A DNA stretch of 6,290 nucleotides from Spirochaeta sp. (GTDB taxonomy: Bacteria > Spirochaetota > Spirochaetia > DSM-2461): positions 1 through 6,290 of the forward strand of contig DAOVYP010000141.1 in assembly GCA_030635565.1 (NCBI GenBank), written 5' to 3'. This document shows positions 1 to 6,290 of this stretch, in pieces. The notes beneath the pieces were generated by a model. It saw only the letters and a program-made list of their open reading frames with translations, ran no database searches and was not told the origin of the DNA. Made by a program: the position numbers and the translations under genes. How positions within the stretch are numbered: the first letter of the stretch is position 1; every line of letters begins with the position of its first letter.

Positions 1-36
1 AGCCCGTAGCAAAATGTGTAATGCTTCGGGTAATAC

Positions 37-135
37 GGTCTATTTCATGTCGTAGCTTGATGAATTACATGAAACAACTTACGCCTTCGGCTTTCGTTAT
101 TTCTGTAATTCATGCTACGACTTATGAAATACACC
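37..135. repeat. Long imperfect inverted repeat (hairpin) upstream of the oxoamine synthase gene
   Basis: The two arms pair almost end to end: 37-39 with 133-135, 41-48 with 124-131, 49-56 with 114-121, 60-69 with 104-113, 71-74 with 100-103, 76-78 with 96-98, and a GCC/GGC tip (83-85 with 89-91). That gives about 39 base pairs. They are interrupted only by a C-C mismatch (40/132), a TT bulge (122-123), a TTG bulge (57-59), a one-base bulge (70), one C-A mismatch (75/99) and an internal loop near the tip. The structure ends 7 bases before the AGGAG ribosome site of the next gene. No T-tract follows it, so it is not a standard terminator. It could be a palindromic mobile repeat (REP or MITE type), a recombination site, or a leader structure affecting the downstream gene. 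The pairing is seen directly; the role is unknown. Confidence 0.8.
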
Positions 136-155
136 TGATTTAGGAGATATAGGCA

Positions 156-1433
156 ATGGATATATTTGATAAGTGTGGAACAGATGAAGGGTATTTCGGC
201 CGCTTACGTGCTGTCGGTGACCGGTTTTTCACCCTTCCGGTGATTGATGATATCCCCGGCCCCCACATGAAATTTCAGGGAGTAGACAACATCATGTGGT
301 CGGTGAACAACTACATCGGCCTGGCCAACGATTCCGATATCAAAGCCGCCGCCCTTGAGGCCACCGAGAAGTGGTCGGTGAGTTCCCCCATGGGCTCCCG
401 GATGATGAGCGGTTCCACCAGCGAGCATCTGGCCCTGGAGAAATCCCTTGCCGAGCATGCTCAGAAAGAAGATGCCTTCCTGTTTAATTATGGCTATATG
501 GGAGTCGTGGGAACCGTCCAGGCCCTCACCGGCCCGGATGACACTCTCATTGTCGATAAGCTGGCCCATGCCTGTATCGTCGATTCCGCTTTCAGTGCCA
601 AGGGCGGCAACGCTGGAAAAACGATGGTGAGATTCTTCCGGCACAACGATATGCACGACCTCGAGTCGGTACTCAAGAGTGTTAAAAAAACCCGCAAGGG
701 CGGGGTGATGATTCTTTCCGAAGGCGTCTACGGCATGACCGGCGACCTGGCCGACCTCCGGGGCATCACCGCCCTGGCCCGTCAGTATGATGCCCGGGTC
801 TTCATCGACGATGCCCACGGTATCGGCGTCATCGGCGAGAAAGGCAGGGGTACCGCCGACCATCTGGGTGTCCAGAAGGAAATCGACATTTATTTTGGAA
901 CTTTCGCCAAGTCTTTCGCCGCCATCGGCGGTTATTCGGCCACCAGTACCCAGGTGCGGGACTGGATCGCCTACAACGCCCGGACTCAAGTTTTTGCCAA
1001 GGCCCTGCCCATGCCCTACGTGAAATCCCTCCAGGTGGCCCTGCAGAAAGTGGCCGACGGAGATGAGCGCCGGAAAATCATGTGGGAGCGCTCCAACCAT
1101 CTCAAGGACGGTCTGCGTAACCTGGGCTACCACATTGGAACCGGTGACTCTCCAATCTGTGCTGTGTTCACCCCGGTGGGTGAACACCTGGAAGAAGTGG
1201 CCATGGGTATGCTCACCTATCTCCGGAAACACAACATCTTCTGTACAGGCGTCATGTGGCCCGTCATACCCCCGGGGCTCGTCATGTTCCGGATGATTCC
1301 CACCGCCGCCCATTCGGAAGAGGATGTGGCCCGCACTATTGAGGTGTTCAAGGCCATGCGGGATGACTTGAAGGTTCAGTTTCCCCTTGGAGACAACGAG
1401 ATTTCGAAGATCAACAAGATTTTCAGATACTGA
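156..1433 (+). CDS. PLP-dependent alpha-oxoamine synthase, probable serine palmitoyltransferase-like enzyme
   Basis: This 425-residue fold-type I PLP enzyme belongs to the alpha-oxoamine synthase family (serine palmitoyltransferase, BioF, Kbl, HemA). The family condenses an amino acid with an acyl-CoA and releases CO2. Visible residues are the PLP-stacking His138 in LAHAC, the Asp218-Asp-Ala-His221 motif, and Lys252 in TFAKSFAAIGG as the Schiff-base lysine. The N-terminal NNYIGLA and the PMGSRMMSGS stretch are also typical. The long N-terminus and the PVIPPGLVMFRMIPTAAHS C-terminal segment most resemble Bacteroidetes sphingolipid-type synthases, so sphingoid or related lipid-base synthesis is favoured over biotin or threonine metabolism. 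No bioBCD or tdh genes are visible. There is no signal peptide, so the protein is cytosolic or membrane-associated. The start is supported by AGGAG at 142-146, nine bases upstream. The gene appears monocistronic, with a large hairpin before it and a terminator after it. The family is certain; the substrate is inferred. Confidence 0.9.
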   Translation: MDIFDKCGTDEGYFGRLRAVGDRFFTLPVIDDIPGPHMKFQGVDNIMWSVNNYIGLANDSDIKAAALEATEKWSVSSPMGSRMMSGSTSEHLALEKSLAEHAQKEDAFLFNYGYMGVVGTVQALTGPDDTLIVDKLAHACIVDSAFSAKGGNAGKTMVRFFRHNDMHDLESVLKSVKKTRKGGVMILSEGVYGMTGDLADLRGITALARQYDARVFIDDAHGIGVIGEKGRGTADHLGVQKEIDIYFGTFAKSFAAIGGYSATSTQVRDWIAYNARTQVFAKALPMPYVKSLQVALQKVADGDERRKIMWERSNHLKDGLRNLGYHIGTGDSPICAVFTPVGEHLEEVAMGMLTYLRKHNIFCTGVMWPVIPPGLVMFRMIPTAAHSEEDVARTIEVFKAMRDDLKVQFPLGDNEISKINKIFRY

Positions 1434-1490
1434 AGTTTTGAATTGACCTCTGGCGAGCTGAAGAATTCTTCCTTTGGCTTCCCGATATTG

Positions 1491-1517
1491 AACCGGCCTT
1501 CACCAGGCCGGTTTTTT
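1491..1517 (+). terminator. Rho-independent terminator of the oxoamine synthase gene
   Basis: A perfect 9-bp stem (AACCGGCCT at 1491-1499 with AGGCCGGTT at 1505-1513) encloses the 5-base loop TCACC. A run of six T ends at 1517. The T-run is only on the plus-strand side; on the minus strand the stem is followed by TCAATATCGG, so it should work for the plus-strand gene only. Its last base is also the last base of the stop codon of the convergent minus-strand gene. Confidence 0.9.
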
Positions 1518-2230
1518 CATGGTGCTGTCTTCTTCAACATGAAGTCCCTGTATATCCGGTAGTGATCGGTATCTTTGTATTCGATGGCCCGGACCGGGAT
1601 ATGATCGAAACTGTAGATCCGGGACCCGGCCAGGGAGAGGAGTATCGGGGAATGGGTGGCGATGATGAACTGGGCGTGCCCTGATCGGCAGTTCTCGCTG
1701 ATGATGTCCAGCAGCTCCATCTGGCTGCGGGGGGACAGGGCGGTCTCAGGCTCGTCGAGCAGGTAGAGACCCTTGATAGCGTACCGGGATCGGAAATAGG
1801 ACATCATGGATTGGCCGTGGGACTGGGTGACCAGGGATGCGCCGCCGAAGTACTTCAATTGGCCCGGATCGGTCGAGGCCCACTCGTCGAGCAGATGGGT
1901 GAAATCCTTGAAAATCTCAGAACCGAAGTAGGCCCCGGGTACCGGAACACCGGTCCAGCTGATCCTCAGGCATGTGTGGAGTTTCTCCTCGAACCGGTTG
2001 TACCGATAGGGCGTTCCTCCCTGAAACCGCCAGATGTGGATTCTGCAGGCCCGTGCAATACCTTCCAGCAATGTGGACTTCCCCGAGCCGTTTTCGCCCA
2101 CGAAGAACGTGACGGGAGTTTCGAAGGGCAGGTTTTTCGTCTGATGGAAGATCGGCAGGGAAAACGGGTAGTGTTCCCGGGTCGGAAAGTCTTCGTGCCG
2201 AAGGGTGATGCTTTCGATGTGACGGGCCAT
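1517..2230 (-). CDS. Stand-alone ABC/AAA-type predicted ATPase
   Basis: This 237-residue cytosolic ATPase resembles the small 'predicted ATPase' group (COG3910-like, AAA_21-type). It has a Walker A GENGSGKST about 45 residues in, an SHGQS segment where ABC proteins have the LSGGQ signature, a Walker B GLYLLDEPETALSP, and an IATHSP switch histidine. There are no membrane segments and no long coiled coil, so it is neither a transporter subunit pair nor a full SMC/RecF-type protein. The length is normal for the group and the gene looks intact. An in-frame TTG at 2251 would add seven residues. ATG 2230 is preferred because AAGGAG lies five bases upstream. No partner gene is adjacent: it is convergent with the oxoamine synthase and divergent from the helicase remnant. 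Its biological role is unknown. Relatives are often guessed to act in DNA repair or defence, but nothing here proves that. Confidence 0.85.
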   Translation of the reverse strand: MARHIESITLRHEDFPTREHYPFSLPIFHQTKNLPFETPVTFFVGENGSGKSTLLEGIARACRIHIWRFQGGTPYRYNRFEEKLHTCLRISWTGVPVPGAYFGSEIFKDFTHLLDEWASTDPGQLKYFGGASLVTQSHGQSMMSYFRSRYAIKGLYLLDEPETALSPRSQMELLDIISENCRSGHAQFIIATHSPILLSLAGSRIYSFDHIPVRAIEYKDTDHYRIYRDFMLKKTAP

Positions 2231-2235
2231 TGCTT

Positions 2236-2241
2236 CTCCTT
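2236..2241 (-). promoter_or_regulatory. Ribosome binding site fixing the ATPase start
   Basis: AAGGAG on the minus strand ends five bases before ATG 2230. It lies inside the seven-codon extension that a TTG start at 2251 would create, so it argues for the shorter protein. Confidence 0.75.
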
Positions 2242-2379
2242 GTAGAAACAATACCCGATATTCCGATGTGAAGCGAACCCTTTGGTGCGTAAGGTGGGCG
2301 CATATGAAATATGTGTTTATTAAAGTATTAATGGCACTGAAACCATAATCCGGCAGGATTTCATTGTAGAATACGATTC
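2242..2379. promoter_or_regulatory. AT-rich divergent intergenic region with a small palindrome
   Basis: This spacer separates the minus-strand ATPase from the plus-strand helicase remnant, so any promoters for both lie here. It is much less GC-rich than the flanking genes: positions 2281-2340 contain 22 G/C of 60. CATAT-GAA-ATATG at 2301-2313 is a perfect short inverted repeat that could be an operator. TAGAAT at 2367-2372 resembles a -10 box but lies almost at the ATG of the remnant and lacks a clear -35. I see no convincing complete promoter. Confidence 0.3.
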
Positions 2380-2883
2380 ATGACATCATCCATCCAAAGA
2401 ACATCCGGTATTCGGGATAACCACCACCGTGGTTCGATTGGTGAGTTTCTCAAAGAGAAAATTCTCCAGGATTCCAATCTCTCATTTGTCTCCGCTTATT
2501 TCACCATTTACGCCTATGCCGCCCTCAAGGGTCAACTCGATCAGATCGATCATCTCCGGTTCCTGTTTGGAGAACCTCAATTCATCCAATCACTTGACCC
2601 TGACAAAACAGAGAAAAAAGCCTTCAGGATTGAGAACGATGCTCTCGAGCTTGAGAACACGCTTCAACAGAAACGAGTAGCAAGGGAATGTTCTGAATGG
2701 CTGGATGAGAAAGCTGAAATCAGATCAATCATCAAGCCTGGGTTTCTTCACGGCAAGATATACCACATGGATAATAATGGAGTCCAGGAAGCTATCATCG
2801 GAAGCTCGAATTTCACGGTACGCGGTCTGGGTTTGGGCGCTGCGGGCAACAATATTGAACTTAATCTGGAAGTTGGCCGCTGA
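2380..2883 (+). pseudogene. Remnant of a PLD-domain helicase: N-terminal phospholipase-D-like module only
   Basis: The 167-codon frame matches the N-terminal module of roughly 1000-residue SNF2/DEAD-type helicases found in restriction and defence loci. Recognisable parts are SFVSAYFTIYAY (about residues 35-46), the LRFLFGEPQFIQSLDP block (about 79-94), and an HKD-like active-site region with His124-Gly-Lys126 and GSSNFT at 141-146, then NNIELNLEV. Full-length relatives continue from this point through linker and helicase domains. Here a TGA follows at once (2881-2883), and no helicase motifs appear in any frame before the next gene at 2980. The ATG has no good ribosome site. Base use differs from the neighbours: 28 G/C of 60 at 2401-2460 against 41 of 60 at 4501-4560. 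I infer a horizontally acquired gene cut down by deletion. A functional small PLD-like protein is possible but less likely, since only one HKD half is present. Confidence 0.75.
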
Positions 2884-2914
2884 AGGAAGCGCTGAGAGTT
2901 TGAAGCTTCGTATC

Positions 2915-2944
2915 TGGAAATGAGCGCCGACCTTCGCCTATGAT
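2915..2944 (+). promoter_or_regulatory. Possible sigma-70-type promoter for the SH3b-M48-cyclase operon
   Basis: TGGAAA (2915-2920, four of six matches to TTGACA) and TATGAT (2939-2944, five of six matches to TATAAT) are separated by 18 bases. The predicted start near 2951 would leave a leader of about 30 bases containing the AAAGGAG ribosome site (2964-2970). The position fits the first gene of the operon. The call rests on pattern alone. Confidence 0.35.
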
Positions 2945-2979
2945 GAAATGGACATTCGAATACAAAGGAGTCCGTTTTC

Positions 2980-3444
2980 ATGAAAAGGCTTCTCATTTTT
3001 TTAATTCTCGCATTCTTCGCCTTGGCCCTCTGGGCCGGATCCATGATGAGTGTTCAAGTGAGTACTGCCCAACTGCGCGGTACGCCGAGCTTTCTCGGAG
3101 CCATTGCCGCCGAACTGGCCTACGGCGACCGCGTCGAAGTGCTGGAATCAGGCAGGGGTTGGTTCCGGGTGAGTACCGAATCGGGTCAATCCGGTTGGAT
3201 CCAGGAAAGCGCTCTCAGTTCCAAAAAAATCGTGCTCAGTACGGGAGGGGACATCTCCTCCGGCGCCAGTACGGAAGAAGTGGCCCTGGCGGGCAAAGGA
3301 TTCAACGAAGACGTCGAGCGGGAATATCGTGCCCAGACCGACCTGGATTTTACCTGGGTGGACCGCATGGAGACCTTCGGGCACCCTGCGGAGGAGTTGG
3401 TGGCCTTCCTGAAAGATGGTGACCTTGAGGGGGTGATCGAATGA
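2980..3444 (+). CDS. Exported SH3b-domain protein, first gene of the operon
   Basis: This 154-residue protein begins with MKR and a very hydrophobic segment (about residues 4-19), so it should be exported or anchored by its N-terminus. A clear signal-peptidase or lipobox site is not obvious. Residues about 24-82 form a bacterial SH3 domain: VQVSTAQLRGTP, YGDRVEVLES, GWFRVSTESGQSGWI and ALSSKKI follow the usual SH3b strand order. Such domains commonly bind peptidoglycan or act in protein contacts. The C-terminal part (LAGKGFNEDVEREYR to the end) carries no domain I can name. AAAGGAG at 2964-2970, nine bases before ATG, supports the start. Its stop overlaps the next start by four bases (ATGA), so it is probably translationally coupled to the M48 protease. 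Export and the SH3b fold are well supported; the ligand is unknown. Confidence 0.85.
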   Translation: MKRLLIFLILAFFALALWAGSMMSVQVSTAQLRGTPSFLGAIAAELAYGDRVEVLESGRGWFRVSTESGQSGWIQESALSSKKIVLSTGGDISSGASTEEVALAGKGFNEDVEREYRAQTDLDFTWVDRMETFGHPAEELVAFLKDGDLEGVIE

Positions 3445-4376
3445 AGATGACAATCCGAATCTTTCGCCCTGTAAGCTCGGCTTTCGTCGCCGTCCTGGCT
3501 ATCGTCGCACTTAGCACCTGTTCCAGTTTTGGCGAGATTGGAGGCTTAGGCGCCCAGCTGGCCGCCGATGCCGGTTATATTTCTGATACCCAGGCCGATG
3601 CCGTCGGAGACGCCGCCGAATCGGCTGAAAAGGCCTTCGAAACCCTCACTCCCGAGCAGGAATATTATGTGGGGCGATCCGTTGCCGCGAACATCCTCGC
3701 AGACTATCCGCCGCTGGACAACGAGAGCGCCAACAGCTACCTGAATACCCTGGGGCAGACTCTGGCCATGGTCTCGGACAAACCCTTCACCTTCAAGGGA
3801 TATCGCTTTCTGCTGTTGGACTCGGATGAGATCAACGCATTTGCCACCCCCGGGGGTTTCATCTTCATCACCCGGGGTATGCTGGAATGCGCGACCGACG
3901 AAGCCATGCTGGCCGCAGTATTGGCCCATGAAATCGGTCATGTCCAGCTGGAGCACGGGATCAAAGCCATCAAGGCCTCCCGGTGGACCGATACCATCAC
4001 CAAGACCGCCATTGCCGGTGTCGCCATGACGTCGGCCGAGATGGCGGAGGTAACCGCCGTCTTCGATGATTCCATCGGGGACATTACCCAAACCCTTGTG
4101 GTGAACGGATATTCCAAGGATCAGGAGAAAAAGGCCGATGAGGCCGCCGCCGTCATCCTGGCCCGGGCGGGATACGATTCCGAAGCAATCATCTTCATGC
4201 TGGAGGAGATGAACCGGCGTTGGAATCCCGGTGGACATGACTTCGCCGCCACCCATCCCACTCCGAATGAGCGGATCAGGAAAGTGAGAAAGACTGTCGA
4301 TTCCCAGCCCAGGCCCGAACGGAGCAGCACTCCGGTCCGTGAAGAGCGGTACGAACGGGCTTTTTCGGAGATCTGA
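3441..4376 (+). CDS. M48-family zinc metalloprotease, predicted lipoprotein
   Basis: This 311-residue protein has a lipoprotein-type signal: basic start, hydrophobic core at about residues 11-24, then Leu24-Ser-Thr-Cys27. Thr before the Cys is atypical for enterobacteria but tolerated in spirochaetes. The mature part is an M48 peptidase like the BepA/YggG and Oma1 group. It has ITRGMLE before the active site, zinc motif His163-Glu-Ile-Gly-His167, third ligand Glu229 in QEKKADEAA, and the conserved His272 in THPTPNERI. No TPR repeats follow, so it is the short form. The Arg/Glu-rich C-terminus after about residue 285 looks disordered. Relatives act in the periplasm on outer-membrane protein quality control; that role is inferred here. 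GAGGGGG lies seven bases upstream of ATG 3441. A second ATG at 3447 is possible but would break the overlap. Its stop shares one base with the next start (TGATG). Confidence 0.92.
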   Translation: MKMTIRIFRPVSSAFVAVLAIVALSTCSSFGEIGGLGAQLAADAGYISDTQADAVGDAAESAEKAFETLTPEQEYYVGRSVAANILADYPPLDNESANSYLNTLGQTLAMVSDKPFTFKGYRFLLLDSDEINAFATPGGFIFITRGMLECATDEAMLAAVLAHEIGHVQLEHGIKAIKASRWTDTITKTAIAGVAMTSAEMAEVTAVFDDSIGDITQTLVVNGYSKDQEKKADEAAAVILARAGYDSEAIIFMLEEMNRRWNPGGHDFAATHPTPNERIRKVRKTVDSQPRPERSSTPVREERYERAFSEI

Positions 4377-6290
4377 TGAACAAAAAGAGACTCTTTGCCC
4401 TGGCCGTCGGACTGGTTTCGGCTGCCCTGTTCCTCGCTTTGCAATTCACCGGGAGCCTGTACTTCCTGGAAGGCCCCGTGAGCGACAATCTGGCTCGAAT
4501 CAGCGCCGAGCCGGGCGTCGCCTCGGACGAAGTGGCCGTCGTCCTTCTGGATCAGGAATCCCTGGACTGGGCCGAGGAGGCCATGGGGCTCAGCTGGCCC
4601 TGGCCTCGGGAACTTTATGCCGTCCTGACAAGTTATATGGAGCGGGGCGGGGCCCGGGCCGTGGGGTTTGATGTCATCTACAGCGAGGCGTCGTCCTACG
4701 GACCCTATGATGACATGGCCTATGCCTCGGCCCTGGAATCCTACGGCGGGGCGGTGGGGACGGTGTTCCTCTCAGATCAGTACGGCGAGGAAAACTGGCC
4801 GGAGGATTATTCCCCGCCAACTCCGGTCGAGGGCGACTGGTCCGGTGGATCGGCTCCCGGTATTCCGCTGACGGTTCCGTTCGCCCAGTTCCCCATTGAA
4901 AGCCTGGCGGCCGCCTACAAAGCGCTGGCGAACGTCCAGGTTTCCGGTGATTCCGACGGTATCTACCGCCGGGTTCCCCCGGTGATGTTCTTCGATGACA
5001 AGGCCGTACCGTCCATGGCATTGGCCCTGTATCGGATCGGTGCCCCGGGAAAGGGTATTCTGAGACGGGACGGTAAAACGGCATACCTGGACGACCGGCG
5101 CATCCCCCTGGATCGTGAGGGAAATCTTTTCTTGCGTTTCCGTGGTCCATCGGGTACCCATCCTACGTATAACGCAGGGGAAATTATACGTAGCGAAATC
5201 CAGATTCTCTCTGGAGAAACCCCTCAGCTGGATCCCGGGGTTTTCGACGGTAAGTACGTTCTTTTCGGTTTTTCGGCGCCGGGTCTTCTTGATCAGCGGG
5301 CTTCGCCGATGAGCGAAACCTATGCGGGAGTGGAGATTCACGCCACCATGCTCGACAATCTTCTGTCCGGGGATTTCCGGGTTCCCGTACCAGGTGCTGA
5401 TGGTCCCTGGGCGTTCCTGCTGACGTTGATGCTTATCGTCGTCGCCGTCGGAGCATCCCTGGGCGCCGTTTCGGTGTCCGGTGCCTTGAGGAGCGTTCTG
5501 GTGTATCTGGCCTTCCTGGTGGTTCCTCCGGTCCTGGCGGGCTTGTCATGGTTCGGTACCGTTGCCTTACCGGTGCTGCCCTTCTTCGGGGCATCCGCCC
5601 TCTCACTCGCGGGAGCCGGTATCGTCAACTACGCCACCGAAGGCAAACAACGCCGATTCATCAAAAGCGCCTTCAGCCAGTATCTGAGTCCGGACGTCAT
5701 CAACCGGTTGATTCAAAATCCCGACCGCCTCCGTCTCGGGGGGGAACGCCGGGAAATCACGATCTTTTTTTCCGACCTCCAGGGCTTCACCACCATTTCC
5801 GAGGGGTTGGAGCCCGAGGGCCTGACCGCCTTGCTTAACCGTTATCTCACCGCAATGGCAAAGGTGATCAAGGAAGAGGGCGGCACTATCGACAAGTACG
5901 AAGGTGACGCCATCATCGCCTTCTGGAACGCCCCGTTGGACCAGGAGGATCATGCCGTCCGGGGCATCCGGGCTTCGCTTCGCTGCCAGGAGGCACTCGC
6001 GGAAATGCGCCCCGTATTGAAGGAAATGGCTGGGGGCAAAGAAATGCTGATGCGTATCGGCATGAATACCGGTCCCGCCGTCGTGGGGAACATGGGATCG
6101 ACAGACCGTTTCGACTACACCATGTTCGGCGACTCGGTGAATCTGGCCGCCCGGCTGGAAGGAGTGAACAAACAATTCGGCACCTACACAATGGTATCCA
6201 ATGCCACCCTCGATGCCGCAAAAAAAGGCGGTTTCCGGGCTTTCTCCCGGGAGTTGGCCCGTGTCGAGGTGGTGGGCAAGAGCGAACCGG
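4376..6290 (+). CDS. CHASE2-domain class III adenylate cyclase, partial at the right edge
   Basis: The frame starts at ATG 4376 and stays open to the window edge, giving 638 codons. CGGAG at 4366-4370 is the ribosome site. Domain order: an N-terminal membrane helix (about 5-24), then an extracytoplasmic CHASE2 sensor (about 30-335, with WPWPRELY, FDVIYSE and GVEIHATMLDNLLSG). Two or three membrane helices follow (about 345-417), then the linker FIKSAFSQYLSPDVINRL, and a cytosolic class III cyclase domain from about residue 458. Catalytic residues are complete: metal Asp467 (FFSDLQGFT) and Asp511 (KYEGDAIIAFW), purine-selecting Lys507 and Thr582 (DYTMFGD), and transition-state Asn589 and Arg593 (VNLAARLE). 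Lys plus Thr marks a class IIIb enzyme making cAMP from ATP. The window ends near the end of the cyclase domain (VEVVGKSEP), so a C-terminal extension cannot be excluded. The gene is coupled to the M48 gene by a one-base overlap, suggesting shared expression with envelope proteins. The sensed signal is unknown. Confidence 0.93.
   Translation, partial: MNKKRLFALAVGLVSAALFLALQFTGSLYFLEGPVSDNLARISAEPGVASDEVAVVLLDQESLDWAEEAMGLSWPWPRELYAVLTSYMERGGARAVGFDVIYSEASSYGPYDDMAYASALESYGGAVGTVFLSDQYGEENWPEDYSPPTPVEGDWSGGSAPGIPLTVPFAQFPIESLAAAYKALANVQVSGDSDGIYRRVPPVMFFDDKAVPSMALALYRIGAPGKGILRRDGKTAYLDDRRIPLDREGNLFLRFRGPSGTHPTYNAGEIIRSEIQILSGETPQLDPGVFDGKYVLFGFSAPGLLDQRASPMSETYAGVEIHATMLDNLLSGDFRVPVPGADGPWAFLLTLMLIVVAVGASLGAVSVSGALRSVLVYLAFLVVPPVLAGLSWFGTVALPVLPFFGASALSLAGAGIVNYATEGKQRRFIKSAFSQYLSPDVINRLIQNPDRLRLGGERREITIFFSDLQGFTTISEGLEPEGLTALLNRYLTAMAKVIKEEGGTIDKYEGDAIIAFWNAPLDQEDHAVRGIRASLRCQEALAEMRPVLKEMAGGKEMLMRIGMNTGPAVVGNMGSTDRFDYTMFGDSVNLAARLEGVNKQFGTYTMVSNATLDAAKKGGFRAFSRELARVEVVGKSEP

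Noticed and set aside
3..30. Short hairpin (CCCG-T-AGCA with TGCT-T-CGGG) as a terminator of an upstream gene
   Set aside because: It has one mismatch, a 10-base loop and no following T-run, and no upstream coding end can be confirmed.
37..135. Integron attC site
   Set aside because: The outer ends do not fit the RYYYAAC / GTTRRRY core sites, and no integrase or cassette array is visible. It is kept only as a hypothesis to test.
21..143. Small open frame of 40 codons starting at ATG 21
   Set aside because: It runs through both arms of the inverted repeat, has no ribosome site, and encodes nothing recognisable. Openness is probably incidental to the palindrome.
204..1313. Long minus-strand open frame of 369 codons
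   Set aside because: It is antisense to the clearly recognisable oxoamine synthase and shows no family motifs. It reflects the GC-rich codon usage of the real gene.
1460..1471. 12-base perfect palindrome GAAGAATTCTTC after the oxoamine synthase stop
   Set aside because: It is too short, has no spacer or conservation evidence, and lies in a region already explained by the terminator just downstream.
1811..2245. Plus-strand open frame of 144 codons
   Set aside because: It is antisense to the ATPase, whose Walker motifs are unambiguous.
2940..3422. Plus-strand open frame of 160 codons overlapping the SH3b gene
   Set aside because: It is an Arg/Gly-rich translation typical of a wrong frame. 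The SH3b frame has a signal segment, a domain and a good ribosome site.
3546..4256. Minus-strand open frame of 236 codons
   Set aside because: It is antisense to the M48 protease, with Gly/His-rich low-information sequence and no motifs.
4772..5341. Minus-strand open frames of 158-190 codons opposite the cyclase
   Set aside because: The plus strand encodes a continuous CHASE2-cyclase with full catalytic motifs. The antisense frames have no recognisable content.

Overview
The window looks like chromosome of a moderately GC-rich, diderm (Gram-negative type) bacterium. A free-living spirochaete is my best guess. The reasons are a lipoprotein signal with a relaxed lipobox (Leu-Ser-Thr-Cys), a periplasmic SH3b protein next to an M48 lipoprotein, and a CHASE2-type class III cyclase. 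No rRNA or other phylogenetic marker is present, so this is a family-level inference.

Layout: (1) Positions 1-155 are non-coding and hold a long, almost fully paired inverted repeat (37-135) just upstream of the first gene. (2) Positions 156-1433 (+) encode a PLP-dependent alpha-oxoamine synthase, most like the serine palmitoyltransferase-type enzymes of Bacteroidetes. It ends in a strong rho-independent terminator (1491-1517). (3) Positions 1517-2230 (-) encode a small stand-alone ABC/AAA-type ATPase, convergent with the first gene. (4) Positions 2231-2979 are lower in GC. They hold a 167-codon fragment (2380-2883) that matches only the N-terminal phospholipase-D-like module of large SNF2-type helicases of the restriction/defence kind. 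The helicase body is missing. (5) Positions 2980-6290 (+) form a tightly overlapping three-gene operon: an exported SH3b protein, an M48 zinc metalloprotease lipoprotein, and a membrane adenylate cyclase with a CHASE2 sensor. The cyclase is open at the right edge of the window.

The most coherent system is the last operon. All three products are predicted to act at or across the cell envelope: two exported proteins (one peptidoglycan/SH3b-like, one protease) and a receptor cyclase whose sensor faces the periplasm. Stop/start overlaps of 4 bases and 1 base imply translational coupling. A plausible but unproven reading is an envelope-sensing cAMP module. The middle section looks like a decayed insertion of a defence-type gene. 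The long hairpin at the left edge is the main structure that no gene explains.
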